A DNA stretch of 64,000 nucleotides from Paenirhodobacter enshiensis (GCF_000740785.1 NZ_JFZB01000003.1:124001-188000), one strand, 5' to 3'. Counted from the first letter of the stretch, positions 38,297 to 47,689 are shown. Notes: generated from the letters alone by a model not told the origin. Numbers and translations are program-made.

Positions 38297-39595
38297 TCAG
38301 AACCAGCGCCCCACGGTCACGATGTCGACGCTGACCGCGACCCGCGCGTTGGAGGTGTTGAAGGCCGACAGGTTCAGCCCCGTCGCGGTGCGTCCGGTGA
38401 AGCGCGCGCTGATCGCCCCCACCGTCGCCGTCGACACCCCGAGCGTGGTCGCAAGATCCGTGGTCGAGGCGAAAGCCGCCGGAAAGGTCACCGCCAGCTC
38501 GCCGCCGGTCAGCGTGGTTACGCTTTGCCAGCAGGTCTGCGTGCCGTCCTGATGGCGCCGGTAACGGCCCTGCGCGGTCTGCGCCCCGGCGCTGATCCCG
38601 CCCGAGCACCACGCCCCCCAGCTGCCGGTGCTGCGCGCCCGGCTGTAGAGCGCGCCCGCGCCACCAGTGCCGGCCTCGGTGTAAAACAGCTGCACCTCGC
38701 CCGCGGTCGAGCCGCTGCGCTGGTGCAGCAGCAGGCCCCGCGTCACGCCAGCCGGACCGCCGGTGCTGCCCTGCGCGCTGTCATAGGCGTAAAATCCCGG
38801 CGCGATGCTGCCCGCAGTGGTGGCGGCATTGCCGATCAGCGGCGCCTCGGCCCCAAGGCCGAAGGCCCCCACGCTCAGAAGCCGCCCCGGCGTCGCGTCG
38901 ATCACCGAGCCCTGCACTGCCGTGCCCGACATCAGCCCGTTCACCACCGCGCCTTGCGGCAGGGTCACGATGCCGCTGGCCCGCGCCGCACGCAGCGCAG
39001 TGAAGAAGGCCGCGCCGTCCGCGCTGACCTTGACTTCGAAATCGTCGTTGCCGGCCAGCCCCATCTCGGCCCGGCCCGACCAGTTGTCCTGAAACAGCAA
39101 GCTGGCGGTGTCGGCCGCCGTGGCCTTGTTCACCTTGATCTGGTGACCGGCGCCCGCATGGGTGAACAGGCTCGCCGCCGCGGCCACCGCCAGACGGTTC
39201 GTCGTATCGGCACTGGTCGCGACGCCAAGCTGCGTCACCGTCTGCGGCAGTGCGCCGGGGGTCGTCCAGCCGGTCCCGTCAAACAGCATCAGCGCCGCCT
39301 GATCCTCGACATAGACGCGCCAGCCGGTCTGTGGGGCGAAGAACCGCCAGCCCTGACCGGCCTCGCCGTAAAGCGCGATGGCGCCATCCTGACCGGCCCA
39401 GTCCCCCGTGGCATCCGTCGCCACGAGGTAGCGCTCCCCGGTCCCGGCCGTGGCGGGCGGGCTGGCCAGAAGCGCCTTTGCCGCCGCCTGCACCAGAACG
39501 TCGAGGATCTCGACCGCATCGTTGTGCGTGACATGTTTCTGCGCCTGCGACGGCTGGATAAACGGCAGCGACAGGACCAAGGAAGTATCGGACAT
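38297..39595 (-). CDS. DUF2793-domain protein (GTA/phage-linked spike or fibre-like)
   Basis: 432-residue protein starting MSDTSLVLSLPFIQPSQAQKH, the DUF2793 signature, covering about 1-95; the rest is repetitive, Gly/Thr/Ala-rich and beta-structured, ending in a putative trimerising tip (TVGRWF). DUF2793 proteins occur with Rhodobacterales gene transfer agents and prophages, where relatives act as head-spike or fibre components. This copy stands alone beside tonB with no capsid or tail genes. ATG 39595 is preferred because GAGGG lies six bases upstream; the ATG two codons earlier would have no spacing. Confidence 0.85.
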   Translation of the reverse strand: MSDTSLVLSLPFIQPSQAQKHVTHNDAVEILDVLVQAAAKALLASPPATAGTGERYLVATDATGDWAGQDGAIALYGEAGQGWRFFAPQTGWRVYVEDQAALMLFDGTGWTTPGALPQTVTQLGVATSADTTNRLAVAAAASLFTHAGAGHQIKVNKATAADTASLLFQDNWSGRAEMGLAGNDDFEVKVSADGAAFFTALRAARASGIVTLPQGAVVNGLMSGTAVQGSVIDATPGRLLSVGAFGLGAEAPLIGNAATTAGSIAPGFYAYDSAQGSTGGPAGVTRGLLLHQRSGSTAGEVQLFYTEAGTGGAGALYSRARSTGSWGAWCSGGISAGAQTAQGRYRRHQDGTQTCWQSVTTLTGGELAVTFPAAFASTTDLATTLGVSTATVGAISARFTGRTATGLNLSAFNTSNARVAVSVDIVTVGRWF

Positions 39596-39692
39596 CGGCA
39601 TCCCTCATGAGCGATTTGGCCCGAGCCTAGGACGTCGCGGTTAACGCCGTCTGCCGGCAGCGTGCGCCCGCCCTGTCACCCTTGCGCGAGCT

Positions 39693-39706
39693 CTGACATG
39701 GATCAA
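39693..39706. promoter_or_regulatory. FNR/FnrL-like box upstream of the dehydrogenase gene
   Basis: CTGAC-ATGG-ATCAA matches the FnrL consensus TTGAT-N4-ATCAA at eight of ten positions (counting the common TTGAC variant as one change), 61 bp before the ATG. If real it would tie the dehydrogenase to low oxygen. Confidence 0.35.
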
Positions 39707-39767
39707 GACGAACGGAAATGACCGTGCTAGGCTCCGCGCAGACGTAACCAGACGAGGAGACTCTGCC

Positions 39768-40823
39768 ATGAAGGCTGCACGCTGGCATCAGGCCAAGGAC
39801 ATTCGTGTCGAGGACGTGCCCGAGCCCGAGGCCGGGCCGGGACAGGTCAAGATCAAGGTCGCATGGACCGGGATCTGTGGCAGCGACCTGCACGAATACA
39901 TCGCCGGGCCGATCTTCGTTCCGGTCAAGGCGCCGCATCCGCTCAGCCATGACATCGCGCCGATCACCATGGGGCACGAGTTCTCGGGCGTGGTCGATTC
40001 GGTCGGCGAAGGCGTCACCAAGGTCCAGCCCGGCGATCGCGTCGTGGTCGAGCCGATCTATGCCTGCGGCGAGTGCTATGCCTGCCGGCACGGCATCTAC
40101 AACGCCTGCGAGAAGCTCGGCTTCCACGGCCTGTCGGGTGGCGGCGGCGGTTTCGCGCCCTTCACCGTGGTCGGCGAACGCTGGGTCCACAAGATGCCCG
40201 AGGGCCTGTCCTTCGAGCAGGGCGCGCTGGTCGAACCTTCGGCCGTCGCGGTGCACGCGGTGCGCGTGTCGATGATGAAGGTCGGCGGCAAGGCCGCGGT
40301 CTTCGGGGCCGGCCCGATCGGTCTGCTTCTGGTCGAGGCGCTGCGCGCCGCCGGCGCTTCCGAGATCTATGTCGTCGAACTGTCGCCGCAGCGGGCGCAG
40401 AAGGCGCGCGACCTCGGTGCGACGCTGGTCATCGACCCGACCAAGGACGATGCCGTCGCGAAGATCCGCGAACTGACTACCGATGGTGTCGACGTCTCCT
40501 TCGAGGTCACCGGCGTGTCCTCGGTGCTGCAGCAGTGCATCGACGTCACCCGCATCGAGGGCCAGACCGTGATCGTCTCGATCTGGGAAAAGGCCGCCTC
40601 GTTCCAGCCCAACACCGTCGTGCTGACCGAGCGCAACCTGAAGGGCACCATCGCCTATCGCGACATCTTCCCCGCCGTGATGGAACTGATGGTGAAGGGC
40701 TATTTCCCGGCCGACAAGCTGGTCACCAAGCGCATCGCGCTCGACGACATCGTGGCCGAAGGGTTCGAGACGCTGGTCAAGGAAAAGAGCCACATCAAGA
40801 TCCTGGTGAAACCCGGCGAGTGA
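39768..40823 (+). CDS. Zinc-dependent 2,3-butanediol-type alcohol dehydrogenase
   Basis: Medium-chain dehydrogenase/reductase, 351 residues. Catalytic zinc ligands Cys37 and His70-Glu71 (GICGSDLHEY, MGHEFSG), structural zinc cysteines at 100, 103, 106 and 114 (CGECYACRHGIYNAC), and the NAD fold VFGAGPIGLL near 175. It is closest in look to (R,R)-butanediol/acetoin dehydrogenases; sorbitol or threonine dehydrogenase are less likely. A single-gene unit followed by the AI-2E permease in the same direction. Confidence 0.88.
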   Translation: MKAARWHQAKDIRVEDVPEPEAGPGQVKIKVAWTGICGSDLHEYIAGPIFVPVKAPHPLSHDIAPITMGHEFSGVVDSVGEGVTKVQPGDRVVVEPIYACGECYACRHGIYNACEKLGFHGLSGGGGGFAPFTVVGERWVHKMPEGLSFEQGALVEPSAVAVHAVRVSMMKVGGKAAVFGAGPIGLLLVEALRAAGASEIYVVELSPQRAQKARDLGATLVIDPTKDDAVAKIRELTTDGVDVSFEVTGVSSVLQQCIDVTRIEGQTVIVSIWEKAASFQPNTVVLTERNLKGTIAYRDIFPAVMELMVKGYFPADKLVTKRIALDDIVAEGFETLVKEKSHIKILVKPGE

Positions 40824-40951
40824 CGCGCCGGACGGTGGCGGGTGCAAATAACCCCACCTCCGCCGGTTGACACTGCGGTCCGGCTGACACACGTTTTGTT
40901 GGCCGGGCCGTATGAGAAGAATACGCGCCCGACCGACAGCGAGGCGCTCAA

Positions 40952-42142
40952 ATGGCTACCACGGACGAAACGCCGGCCCCCCTTTCCCCAGCCGACGGTG
41001 CGGCCGACGAGCACGCCTTTCGCAGGCCCTTGCTCTCCGATGTTTCGGCGGCGCGCTGGCTTCTGTTGGGCATCCTGCTGGCTTCGGTCTACTTCTTTCA
41101 CGGATTTCTGGTTCCGGTCGTCGCGGCCGGCGTCGTCGCGCTGGCAAGCTGGCCGATCCGGCAATGGCTGGCGACGCGGTTCCAGCTCAATCGCACGGTG
41201 CTGGCGGCGCTGCTGATTCTGGTGATCGTGACCTTTCTGGTGGTGCCGATCTCGGTCGCGCTCGGCTATGCCTTCCGCGAGCTGCAAAGCTGGATCGGCT
41301 GGATCTTTCTGGTCAATGCCTCGGGCGCGCCCACACCGCAGTGGCTGGCCAATCTGCCGCAGGTCGGCGATTGGGTCGACGAGCGCTGGAGCCATTACAT
41401 CGGCCGACCCGGTGCCATCGGAGAGCTGGTGCAGCTGGTCAGCGGCTCGAACATCGGGGCGATCTATCGCGGCGTGCTGACGGCGGGTGCGCTCGCCTTC
41501 CATCTGGCGCTGACGCTGCTGTTCACGCTGGTGACGCTGTTCGTGTTCTACCGCGACGGGATCAAGATCTGCGAGCAGATCGACCGTGTGGGCCAGCGCA
41601 TCCTGCCCACCCGGTGGGAGCGGCTGTCGCGCGTCGTGCCGACCACGATTTCCTCGACCGTCACCGGCATGACCCTGATCGCCATCGGCGAGGGGATGGT
41701 GCTCGGCTGTGCCTACTGGCTCGCCGGGGCACCGTCGCCGGTCACGCTCGGCGTGATCACCGGCTTCATGGCACTGGTTCCGGGCGGGGCGCCGCTGTCA
41801 TTCACCCTGGTCTCGGCCTTCCTCGCGGCAAATGGCGAGGGGCTGCACGCGGCGTTTCTGTTCAGCTGGGGCACGATGGAGCTGTTCATCGTGGACAAGA
41901 CGATCCGCCCGATCCTCGTCGGCGGGCCGGTCAAGATGCCGTTCCTGCCGACGCTGTTCGGGCTGGTGGGCGGCGTCAAGACGCTCGGCATCGTCGGGCT
42001 GTTCGTCGGTCCGGTGCTGATGGCGCTTCTGGTCACCATCTGGCGCGAATGGCAGCGCGAGATCACCGGAGAGGAACCCCGGCGCCGCCTGACCCGCGCG
42101 GCCCGCAAACGCACCGCGCAGGAGAAGAAGGCCCAACCTTAA
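40952..42142 (+). CDS. AI-2E family transporter
   Basis: Inner-membrane protein, 396 residues, about eight hydrophobic helices, of the UPF0118/AI-2E family named for an autoinducer-2 exporter; other members are Na+/H+ antiporters, so the substrate is open. The conserved central ITGFMALVPGGAPLSFTLVSAF region near 270-291 and PILVGGPVKMPFLPTLFGLVGGVKTLGI near 325-352 are characteristic. Ends 11 bp from the convergent thiolase gene. Start GAGGCGCTCAA-ATG is ordinary. Confidence 0.85.
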   Translation: MATTDETPAPLSPADGAADEHAFRRPLLSDVSAARWLLLGILLASVYFFHGFLVPVVAAGVVALASWPIRQWLATRFQLNRTVLAALLILVIVTFLVVPISVALGYAFRELQSWIGWIFLVNASGAPTPQWLANLPQVGDWVDERWSHYIGRPGAIGELVQLVSGSNIGAIYRGVLTAGALAFHLALTLLFTLVTLFVFYRDGIKICEQIDRVGQRILPTRWERLSRVVPTTISSTVTGMTLIAIGEGMVLGCAYWLAGAPSPVTLGVITGFMALVPGGAPLSFTLVSAFLAANGEGLHAAFLFSWGTMELFIVDKTIRPILVGGPVKMPFLPTLFGLVGGVKTLGIVGLFVGPVLMALLVTIWREWQREITGEEPRRRLTRAARKRTAQEKKAQP

Positions 42143-42153
42143 AGACGACTGCC

Positions 42154-43329
42154 TTACAGCCGCTCGATGGCCAGCGCGATGCCCTGACCGCCGCCGATGC
42201 ACATGGTGATCAGCGCCTTGCGCCCGCCGGTGCGCTCCAGATGATACAGCGCCTTCACCGTCAGGATCGCGCCGGTCGCGCCGATCGGATGGCCAAGCGC
42301 GATGGCGCCGCCGTTCGGGTTGACCTTCGCCGTGTCGAAGCCCAGCTCCTTCGACACCGCCAGCGCCTGTGCCGCGAAGGCTTCGTTCGACTCGATCACG
42401 TCGAAATCCGACACCTTCAGCCCGGTGCGCGCGCACAGCGTCTGCACCGCCGGGATCGGGCCGAGGCCCATCACCTCGGGGCGCACGCCCGCGATGGCAT
42501 AGCCGAGGATCCGCGCCTTCGGTTTCAGCCCGGCCGCCGCGGCCGCATCCGCCCGCGCCAGAACCAGCGCCGCCGCACCGTCATTGATGCCCGAGGCATT
42601 GCCAGCCGTCACCGTGCCGTCCTTCACGAACACCGGCTTCAGCCCGGCAAGACCCTCGGCCGTGGTGGCGCGGGGATGCTCGTCGGTGTCGAAAACCACC
42701 GTGCCCTTGCGCGAGACGATCTCGACCGGGGTGATCTCGTCCTTGAACCGGCCCGCCTCGATGGCGGCCAGTGCGCGCGTCTGGCTTTCAAGTGCGAGCG
42801 CGTCCTGTTCGGCGCGGGTGATGCCGCATTCGCGCGCGACGTTTTCGGCGGTGACGCCCATGTGGCCGGTGCCGAACGGGCAGGTCAGCGCCCCGGTCAT
42901 CATGTCGAGCGCCTTGACGTCGCCCATCTTCTGGCCGAACCGGGCCTGCTGCAGGATGAAGGGCGCGCGGCTCATCACGTCGACGCCGCCGGCCAGCGCG
43001 AATTCCGCATCGCCCAGCATCAACGACTGGCTGGCCGAGACGATGGCCTGCACGCCCGAACCGCAAAGCCGGTTGACGTTCATCGCCGGGGTCGCGACGG
43101 GGATGCCCGCCTCGACGGCGCTGACGCGGCTGACATACATGTCGCGCGGCTCGGTGTTGATGACATGGCCGAACACGACCTGGCCGATGCGGTCGGCCTC
43201 GATGCCGGCGCGCGCGATCGCGGCCTTCGCGGCCATCGCACCGAGTTGCGAAGGCGTGAAGCCCGCAAGGCTGCCGCCGAAGGTGCCGATGGGCAGGCGC
43301 GTGCCGTCCAGAATGACGATATCCGTCAT
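42154..43329 (-). CDS. Acetyl-CoA C-acetyltransferase (thiolase)
   Basis: Cytoplasmic thiolase, 391 residues. Nucleophilic Cys89 in [11 protein letters not shown], active-site GHPIGATGA His near 347 and Cys in CIGGGQG near 377. Degradative 3-ketoacyl-CoA and biosynthetic acetoacetyl-CoA forms share these; absence of phaB nearby leaves the role between PHA/ketone metabolism and acid catabolism. Single gene, divergent from nothing close; serA's terminator lies upstream. Confidence 0.9.
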   Translation of the reverse strand: MTDIVILDGTRLPIGTFGGSLAGFTPSQLGAMAAKAAIARAGIEADRIGQVVFGHVINTEPRDMYVSRVSAVEAGIPVATPAMNVNRLCGSGVQAIVSASQSLMLGDAEFALAGGVDVMSRAPFILQQARFGQKMGDVKALDMMTGALTCPFGTGHMGVTAENVARECGITRAEQDALALESQTRALAAIEAGRFKDEITPVEIVSRKGTVVFDTDEHPRATTAEGLAGLKPVFVKDGTVTAGNASGINDGAAALVLARADAAAAAGLKPKARILGYAIAGVRPEVMGLGPIPAVQTLCARTGLKVSDFDVIESNEAFAAQALAVSKELGFDTAKVNPNGGAIALGHPIGATGAILTVKALYHLERTGGRKALITMCIGGGQGIALAIERL

Positions 43330-43431
43330 GGTCTCTCTCCCTAGAATGCTTCGCGCGCGAGACTATCGAGGCCGCATCTGGCCCGGAAGCCGTCCGGGAG
43401 CGTGACCACGCGTCACCTGCCCCGTTCCGTG

Positions 43432-43466
43432 AAAAAAAGCCCCCCGCGCAGCGCTGCGCGGGGGGC
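43432..43466 (-). terminator. Rho-independent terminator after serA
   Basis: A 28-base perfect palindrome at 43439-43466 (GCCCCCCGCGCAGC and its complement) followed on the minus strand by seven Ts (43432-43438). The strongest terminator in the window. Confidence 0.9.
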
Positions 43467-43492
43467 GATGTCGGTCAGGAAGACCCGTGCGC

Positions 43493-45088
43493 TCAGGCGA
43501 CGGCGAATTCGAGCGGCTTCACCTGATGGAACAGGCCGGTCGCTTCGAGGGCGGTCTTCGCCGCTTCGGGCAGCGGCGCGTCGAGATAGGCGATGGCGAT
43601 CGCTTCGCCGCCCTGAGCCGCACGGCCGAGGGTGAAGTTCGCGAGGTTCACCTTGTTCTCGCCGAGCAGCGTGCCCAGCTTGCCGATGATGCCGGGGACG
43701 TCCTTGTTGGTCGTGTACAGCATGTGCGGACCGACCTCGGCGTCGACGTTGATCCCCTTGATCTGGATGAAGCGCGGCTTGCCGTCGGCGAAGCAGGTGC
43801 CGGCCACGGCGCGCTCGCGCTTGTCGGTGACCACGGTGACCTTGATGTAGCCGTCGAACACGCCCGACTTGTCCTGCGTGGTCTTCGAGATCTGGATGCC
43901 GCGATCCTTGGCGATGACCGGGGCCGAGACCATGTTCACATCCGGGTTCACCTTCTTCATCACGCCGGCGATGACCGCGCATTCCAGCGCCTTGAGGTTC
44001 ATCTTCGAGGTGATGCCGTCATAGGTGATGTTGATCGCCTTGATCGGCTCGTCGGTCATCTGGCCGACGAAGGAACCGAGGTATTCCGCGAGCTTCACCC
44101 AAGGCCCCATGACCTTCGCCTCTTCGGCGGTCATCGAGGGCAGGTTCAGCGCGTTCTCGACGGCACCGTCGAGCAGGTAGTTCGACATCTGCTCGGCGAC
44201 CTGCAGAGCGACGTTCTCCTGCGCTTCCGTGGTCGAGGCGCCGAGGTGCGGGGTGCAGACCACGTTGGGCAGATTGAACAGCACGTTCTCGGTGGCCGGT
44301 TCGACGGCGAACACGTCGAGAGCTGCGCCCGCGATGTGACCCGACTTCAGCAGATCGGCCAGCGCCTCTTCATCGACCAGACCGCCACGGGCACAGTTGA
44401 CGATGCGCACGCCCTTCTTGGTCTTCTCGAGGTTCTCGCGCGACAGGATGTTGCGGGTCGCGTCGGTCAGCGGCACGTGCAGCGTGATGAAGTCGGCGCG
44501 CTTGAGCAGCTCGTCGAGCTCAACCTTCTCGACGCCCATCTTGTCGGCGGCATCCTGGCTGAGGAAGGGGTCGAAGGCGATGACCTTCATCTTCAGGCCC
44601 TTGGCGCGGTCGCACACGATCGAGCCGATGTTGCCCGCGCCGATCACGCCGAGCGTCTTCGCGGTCAGCTCGACGCCCATGAACTTCGACTTTTCCCACT
44701 TGCCGGCATGGGTCGAGGCCGAAGCCTCCGGGATCTGACGCGCCACGGCGAACATCATCGCGATGGCATGTTCGGCGGTGGTGATACGGTTGCCGAAGGG
44801 GGTGTTCATCAGGATGATGCCGTGCTGCGAGCAGGCATCCTTGTCGACGTTGTCGACACCGATACCGGCGCGGCCGATCACCTTGAGGTTCTTGGCGCCT
44901 TCGAGCAGCTTCGCCGTCACCTTGGTGGCCGAGCGGATGGCGAGGCCATCATAGTTGCCGATGATCTCGGCGAGGGCTTCCTTGTCCTTGCCGAGTTCGG
45001 GGCGGAAATCGACCTCGATGCCGCGATCCTTGAAGATCTGGATGGCAGCGTTGGAGAGCTTGTCGGAAATGAGAACCTTGGGGGCCAT
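43493..45088 (-). CDS. serA: D-3-Phosphoglycerate dehydrogenase
   Basis: First enzyme of serine synthesis, oxidising 3-phosphoglycerate to 3-phosphohydroxypyruvate; 531 residues, the long form with catalytic, intervening (ASB) and C-terminal ACT domains. The NAD fold GVIGAGNIGSIVCDRAKG is near 143-160; catalytic Arg (ARGGLVDEEAL) near 233 and His (TPHLGASTTEAQE) near 280-292. The ACT domain around 455-525 is the usual serine feedback site. Downstream of serC on the same strand, separated by 540 bp of structured non-coding sequence. Confidence 0.95.
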   Translation of the reverse strand: MAPKVLISDKLSNAAIQIFKDRGIEVDFRPELGKDKEALAEIIGNYDGLAIRSATKVTAKLLEGAKNLKVIGRAGIGVDNVDKDACSQHGIILMNTPFGNRITTAEHAIAMMFAVARQIPEASASTHAGKWEKSKFMGVELTAKTLGVIGAGNIGSIVCDRAKGLKMKVIAFDPFLSQDAADKMGVEKVELDELLKRADFITLHVPLTDATRNILSRENLEKTKKGVRIVNCARGGLVDEEALADLLKSGHIAGAALDVFAVEPATENVLFNLPNVVCTPHLGASTTEAQENVALQVAEQMSNYLLDGAVENALNLPSMTAEEAKVMGPWVKLAEYLGSFVGQMTDEPIKAINITYDGITSKMNLKALECAVIAGVMKKVNPDVNMVSAPVIAKDRGIQISKTTQDKSGVFDGYIKVTVVTDKRERAVAGTCFADGKPRFIQIKGINVDAEVGPHMLYTTNKDVPGIIGKLGTLLGENKVNLANFTLGRAAQGGEAIAIAYLDAPLPEAAKTALEATGLFHQVKPLEFAVA

Positions 45089-45198
45089 TGTCTGGTGTCC
45101 TGCTTGGTTTGGGGGCGGGGGCCTTCCGCGAGGGGAGGGCCGTCGATGGGGAAAGGGGATCGGTCCGGGTCTGCGCTTCGGTCGGGGCGGTGGTCGAT

Positions 45199-45560
45199 AC
45201 GGTCAATGGAGTCTGTTTGGCCGTTTCGGTCGGTCGGACTGCCTTCGGAGTCTACGGGCAGTCCACCCGCCTTTCCGAAACGCATCGGTTCGGACCGGGG
45301 CCACGGGGGCCCCGCAGGTGAGCCGGGGAACGTCAGCCTGGGCACCATCGGAGTCTACAGGTGCGTTTCGCTGCGTTCCGCTTGCCTCTGATCGCGAAAG
45401 GGGCCAAAAGGCCCGCGTCGTCCGGCGATCAGTCGAAGTCCCGCGTAGTGCACCATCGGAGTCTACAGGTGCGCATCGGGTCTTCCCGCGTTCGTCAACC
45501 GATCGGATTGCGCCCGATCAGGTTATCGTCGGGGTGGGGACGTTCCGGAGTCTGTGAACG
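45199..45560. repeat. Array of five hairpins with a shared GGAGTCT loop between serC and serA
   Basis: Five inverted repeats, each exposing GGAGTCT(A/G)(C/T) in its loop on the plus strand (AGACTCC on the minus strand). A: 45199-45224, arms ACGGTCAA/TTGGCCGT (one G-U). B: 45236-45264, GGACTGCC/GGCAGTCC. C: 45342-45364, GCACC/GGTGC. D: 45450-45472, GCACC/GGTGC. E: 45541-45560, CGTTC/GAACG. Stems differ while pairing is kept and the loop is constant, which is the pattern of selected RNA structure. The strand acting is not known; minus is the direction of serC and serA. Sequence between hairpins is not repeated. Confidence 0.75.
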
Positions 45561-45588
45561 ATCCCACCCCACGCGACACTTTCGTGGA

Positions 45589-45609
45589 CGAGGCCGGAGG
45601 CCGGCCTCG
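45589..45609 (-). terminator. GC hairpin after serC
   Basis: CGAGGCCGG (45589-45597), loop AGG, CCGGCCTCG (45601-45609), 22 bp past the serC stop. No T-run follows on the minus strand, so termination may be partial or factor-dependent, leaving serC-serA read-through possible. Confidence 0.5.
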
Positions 45610-45630
45610 GGGCAATCGGCTTTCGGAAAA

Positions 45631-46776
45631 TCAGGCCTGAGCGGCGATCTCGGCCTCGAAGGCGTATTCGATCCAAGGCATCAGAGCCTCCAGATCGGCC
45701 TTCTCGATGGTCGAGCCACACCAGATCCGCAGACCGGCCGGGGCATCGCGATACGAGCCCGCGTCCAGCGCGACGCCTTCCTTCTCCAGCCGCTTGGCGA
45801 CGGCCTTGGCGAAGACGGCGGCATCCTTGATCCGCGCATCGGTGAACTTCAGGCACACCGAGGTGCACGAGGCGTTCGCCGGGTTGTTGGCCAGATTGGC
45901 GACCCAGGGCTTCGTGGCGATGAAGTCCTTGACGACCTTGGCGTTGCCTTCGGCCCGCGCGATCAGCGCCTTCAGGCCGCCGATCTGCTTGGCCCACTTC
46001 AGCGCGACCAGATAATCCTCGACGCAGAGCATCGACGGGGTGTTGATCGTCTCGCCGACGAAGATACCTTCGATCAGCTTGCCCGCCTTGGTCATGCGGA
46101 AGATCTTCGGCAGCGGCCACGCCGGCTTGTAGCTTTCCAGACGCTCGACGGCGCGAGGGCTGAGAACCAGCACGCCATGGCCGCCTTCGCCGCCCAGAAC
46201 CTTCTGCCAGGAGAAGGTCACGACGTCGAGCTTGTCCCACGGCAGGTCCATCGCATAGGCGGCCGAGGTGGCGTCGCAGATGGTCAGGCCTTCACGGTCG
46301 GCGGGGATGTCGTCGCCATTGGCAACGCGCACGCCCGAGGTCGTGCCGTTCCAGGTGAAAACGACGTCAGTGTTGAAATCGACGGTCTTGAAGTCGACGA
46401 TGTCGCCATAGTCGGCGGTCTTCACTTCGGCGTCGAGCTTGAGCTGCTTGACCACGTCGGTGACCCAGCCCGAACCGAACGACTCCCAGGCGAGCATGGT
46501 GGTCTTGCGGGCGCCGAGCAGCGACCACAGCGCCATCTCGACAGCGCCGGTGTCCGAGGCGGGCACGATGCCGATGCGGTAATCGGCCGGAACGCCGAGA
46601 ACTTCGCGGGTCAGCTCGATCGCTTCCTTGAGCTTGGCTTTGCCGACGGCAGCACGGTGCGAGCGGCCCAGAGGCGCATCAGCAAGCATGTCGAGGGAGA
46701 AGCCGGGGATCTTCGCGCAGGGGCCCGAAGAAAAACGCGCATTCGCCGGCTTGGCGGCCGGAGCGGTATTGGTCAT
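45631..46776 (-). CDS. serC: Phosphoserine aminotransferase
   Basis: PLP-dependent enzyme converting 3-phosphohydroxypyruvate and glutamate to phosphoserine, 381 residues, of the alphaproteobacterial/Methanosarcina-type group. The N-terminal [20 protein letters not shown], the PLP lysine in [20 protein letters not shown] near 195-214, and [16 protein letters not shown] near 74-89 are visible. The start [14 protein letters not shown] is chosen by family and lies just after a leader RNA. A longer open frame upstream runs through that leader and is not coding. Confidence 0.94.
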   Translation of the reverse strand: MTNTAPAAKPANARFSSGPCAKIPGFSLDMLADAPLGRSHRAAVGKAKLKEAIELTREVLGVPADYRIGIVPASDTGAVEMALWSLLGARKTTMLAWESFGSGWVTDVVKQLKLDAEVKTADYGDIVDFKTVDFNTDVVFTWNGTTSGVRVANGDDIPADREGLTICDATSAAYAMDLPWDKLDVVTFSWQKVLGGEGGHGVLVLSPRAVERLESYKPAWPLPKIFRMTKAGKLIEGIFVGETINTPSMLCVEDYLVALKWAKQIGGLKALIARAEGNAKVVKDFIATKPWVANLANNPANASCTSVCLKFTDARIKDAAVFAKAVAKRLEKEGVALDAGSYRDAPAGLRIWCGSTIEKADLEALMPWIEYAFEAEIAAQA

Positions 46777-46779
46777 TGC

Positions 46780-46832
46780 TGGTATCCTTACAGATAAACG
46801 CCTCTCGTTGGGAAGAGGTGTCCCGCTGAGGG
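46780..46832 (-). ncRNA. serC leader RNA motif
   Basis: The 5' untranslated region of serC contains the conserved block reading CCTCAGCGGGACACCTC, then GAGAGGCG and TAAGGATACC just before the ATG, matching my recollection of the alphaproteobacterial serC motif (Rfam serC family). CACCTCTTCCCAACGAGAGG forms its main hairpin. It is thought to control translation of serC; the signal is not established. Assignment is from sequence memory, not a covariance search. Confidence 0.65.
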
Positions 46833-46860
46833 GAATACGACTCGGCACGGAGTCTGGCAA
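46832..46860 (-). promoter_or_regulatory. Probable serC promoter with palindromic spacer
   Basis: Minus strand TTGCCA (46855-46860), 17-base spacer, TATTCC (46832-46837), placing the start at the beginning of the leader RNA. The spacer is almost entirely the inverted repeat GACTC-GGCACG-GAGTC (46839-46854), and CGGAGTCT at 46848-46855 repeats the loop motif of the serC-serA hairpin array. Confidence 0.55.
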
Positions 46861-47689
46861 GAAAAAAAGACGACGATCGTGAAGATCAGGTGAAATGTGC
46901 TGCGCTGCCATGAAGCTGCCGCGGGCGACGGCATTTCAGCGGGGGTCGCGGCCCCTGCCCGGCGCCGCCGGTAACGGGCCGGCGGGGCATTCCAGACCTC
47001 GCGAAGCCGCTGGCATTGCCGCCGCGACATCGCCGGCGGTGGAGTGCAAGATTCGTATCGAAGCCCTATTGCGAATGAGGAGTTTTGAACCTACCATTTA
47101 AAAATAAAGTAAGGATTACGAAGAAGTAGGGAATTTGGAGGCCAGCCGGCGCGGCTGTGCCACGACCGGCCTCCGGGCCGGAAATTCCTGTGTGCGTGAC
47201 GGGCCATTCGCGTATGGAATGGCGGTGTCGAGTTCAATTTTCCGGTCAGTGTTGTTGCAGGTATTATCGCGGGCGGATCCTTTCGCCCGCCTGAAAGATG
47301 CCGTGTTTTTTCGGCTGAAGGTGTCCATGAATGGCAATCGGTAAAAGATTTGCGGCGGGCAGAGAAACGAGAACGGACAGAAGGGCCACTCCCGGCTGCC
47401 GGGCGCAGACCTGCCGCATCGCGCACTCCGGTTGCGTCCCCCCGTCGCAACGGAGAGGTCCCGGTCCATTCACCGGCGTTTCAGTCTGTGTCTGTTTCCC
47501 TTGTTTCGTTGCGTCAGTCCGGCCCTGTCCGGGGCGCCCGCCGGTCCCGGTACGATTGAGTCTTTGTTCCCGTTCGACTATCCGCGGCAACGCCGGTCAT
47601 GTCCGGGCTCTGCCGCTCTTTCATTCCGGCCGAAATTCCGGCCGGACAGCCATGCCACAGACACTACAGGACAGAAGAAAGGACCTGAC
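46861..47689. other. Long non-coding, lower-GC interval upstream of the roadblock-like gene
   Basis: No gene is supported over about 830 bases. The segment 47040-47340 is visibly AT-richer than the rest. Hairpins include CCATTC-GCGTATG-GAATGG (47203-47221) and GCGGGCG/CGCCCGC (47268-47289), the latter followed by a T-rich stretch near 47305 that might end a plus-strand transcript. Open frames here lack coding character. It is the divergent upstream region of serC and the next gene. Confidence 0.45.
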
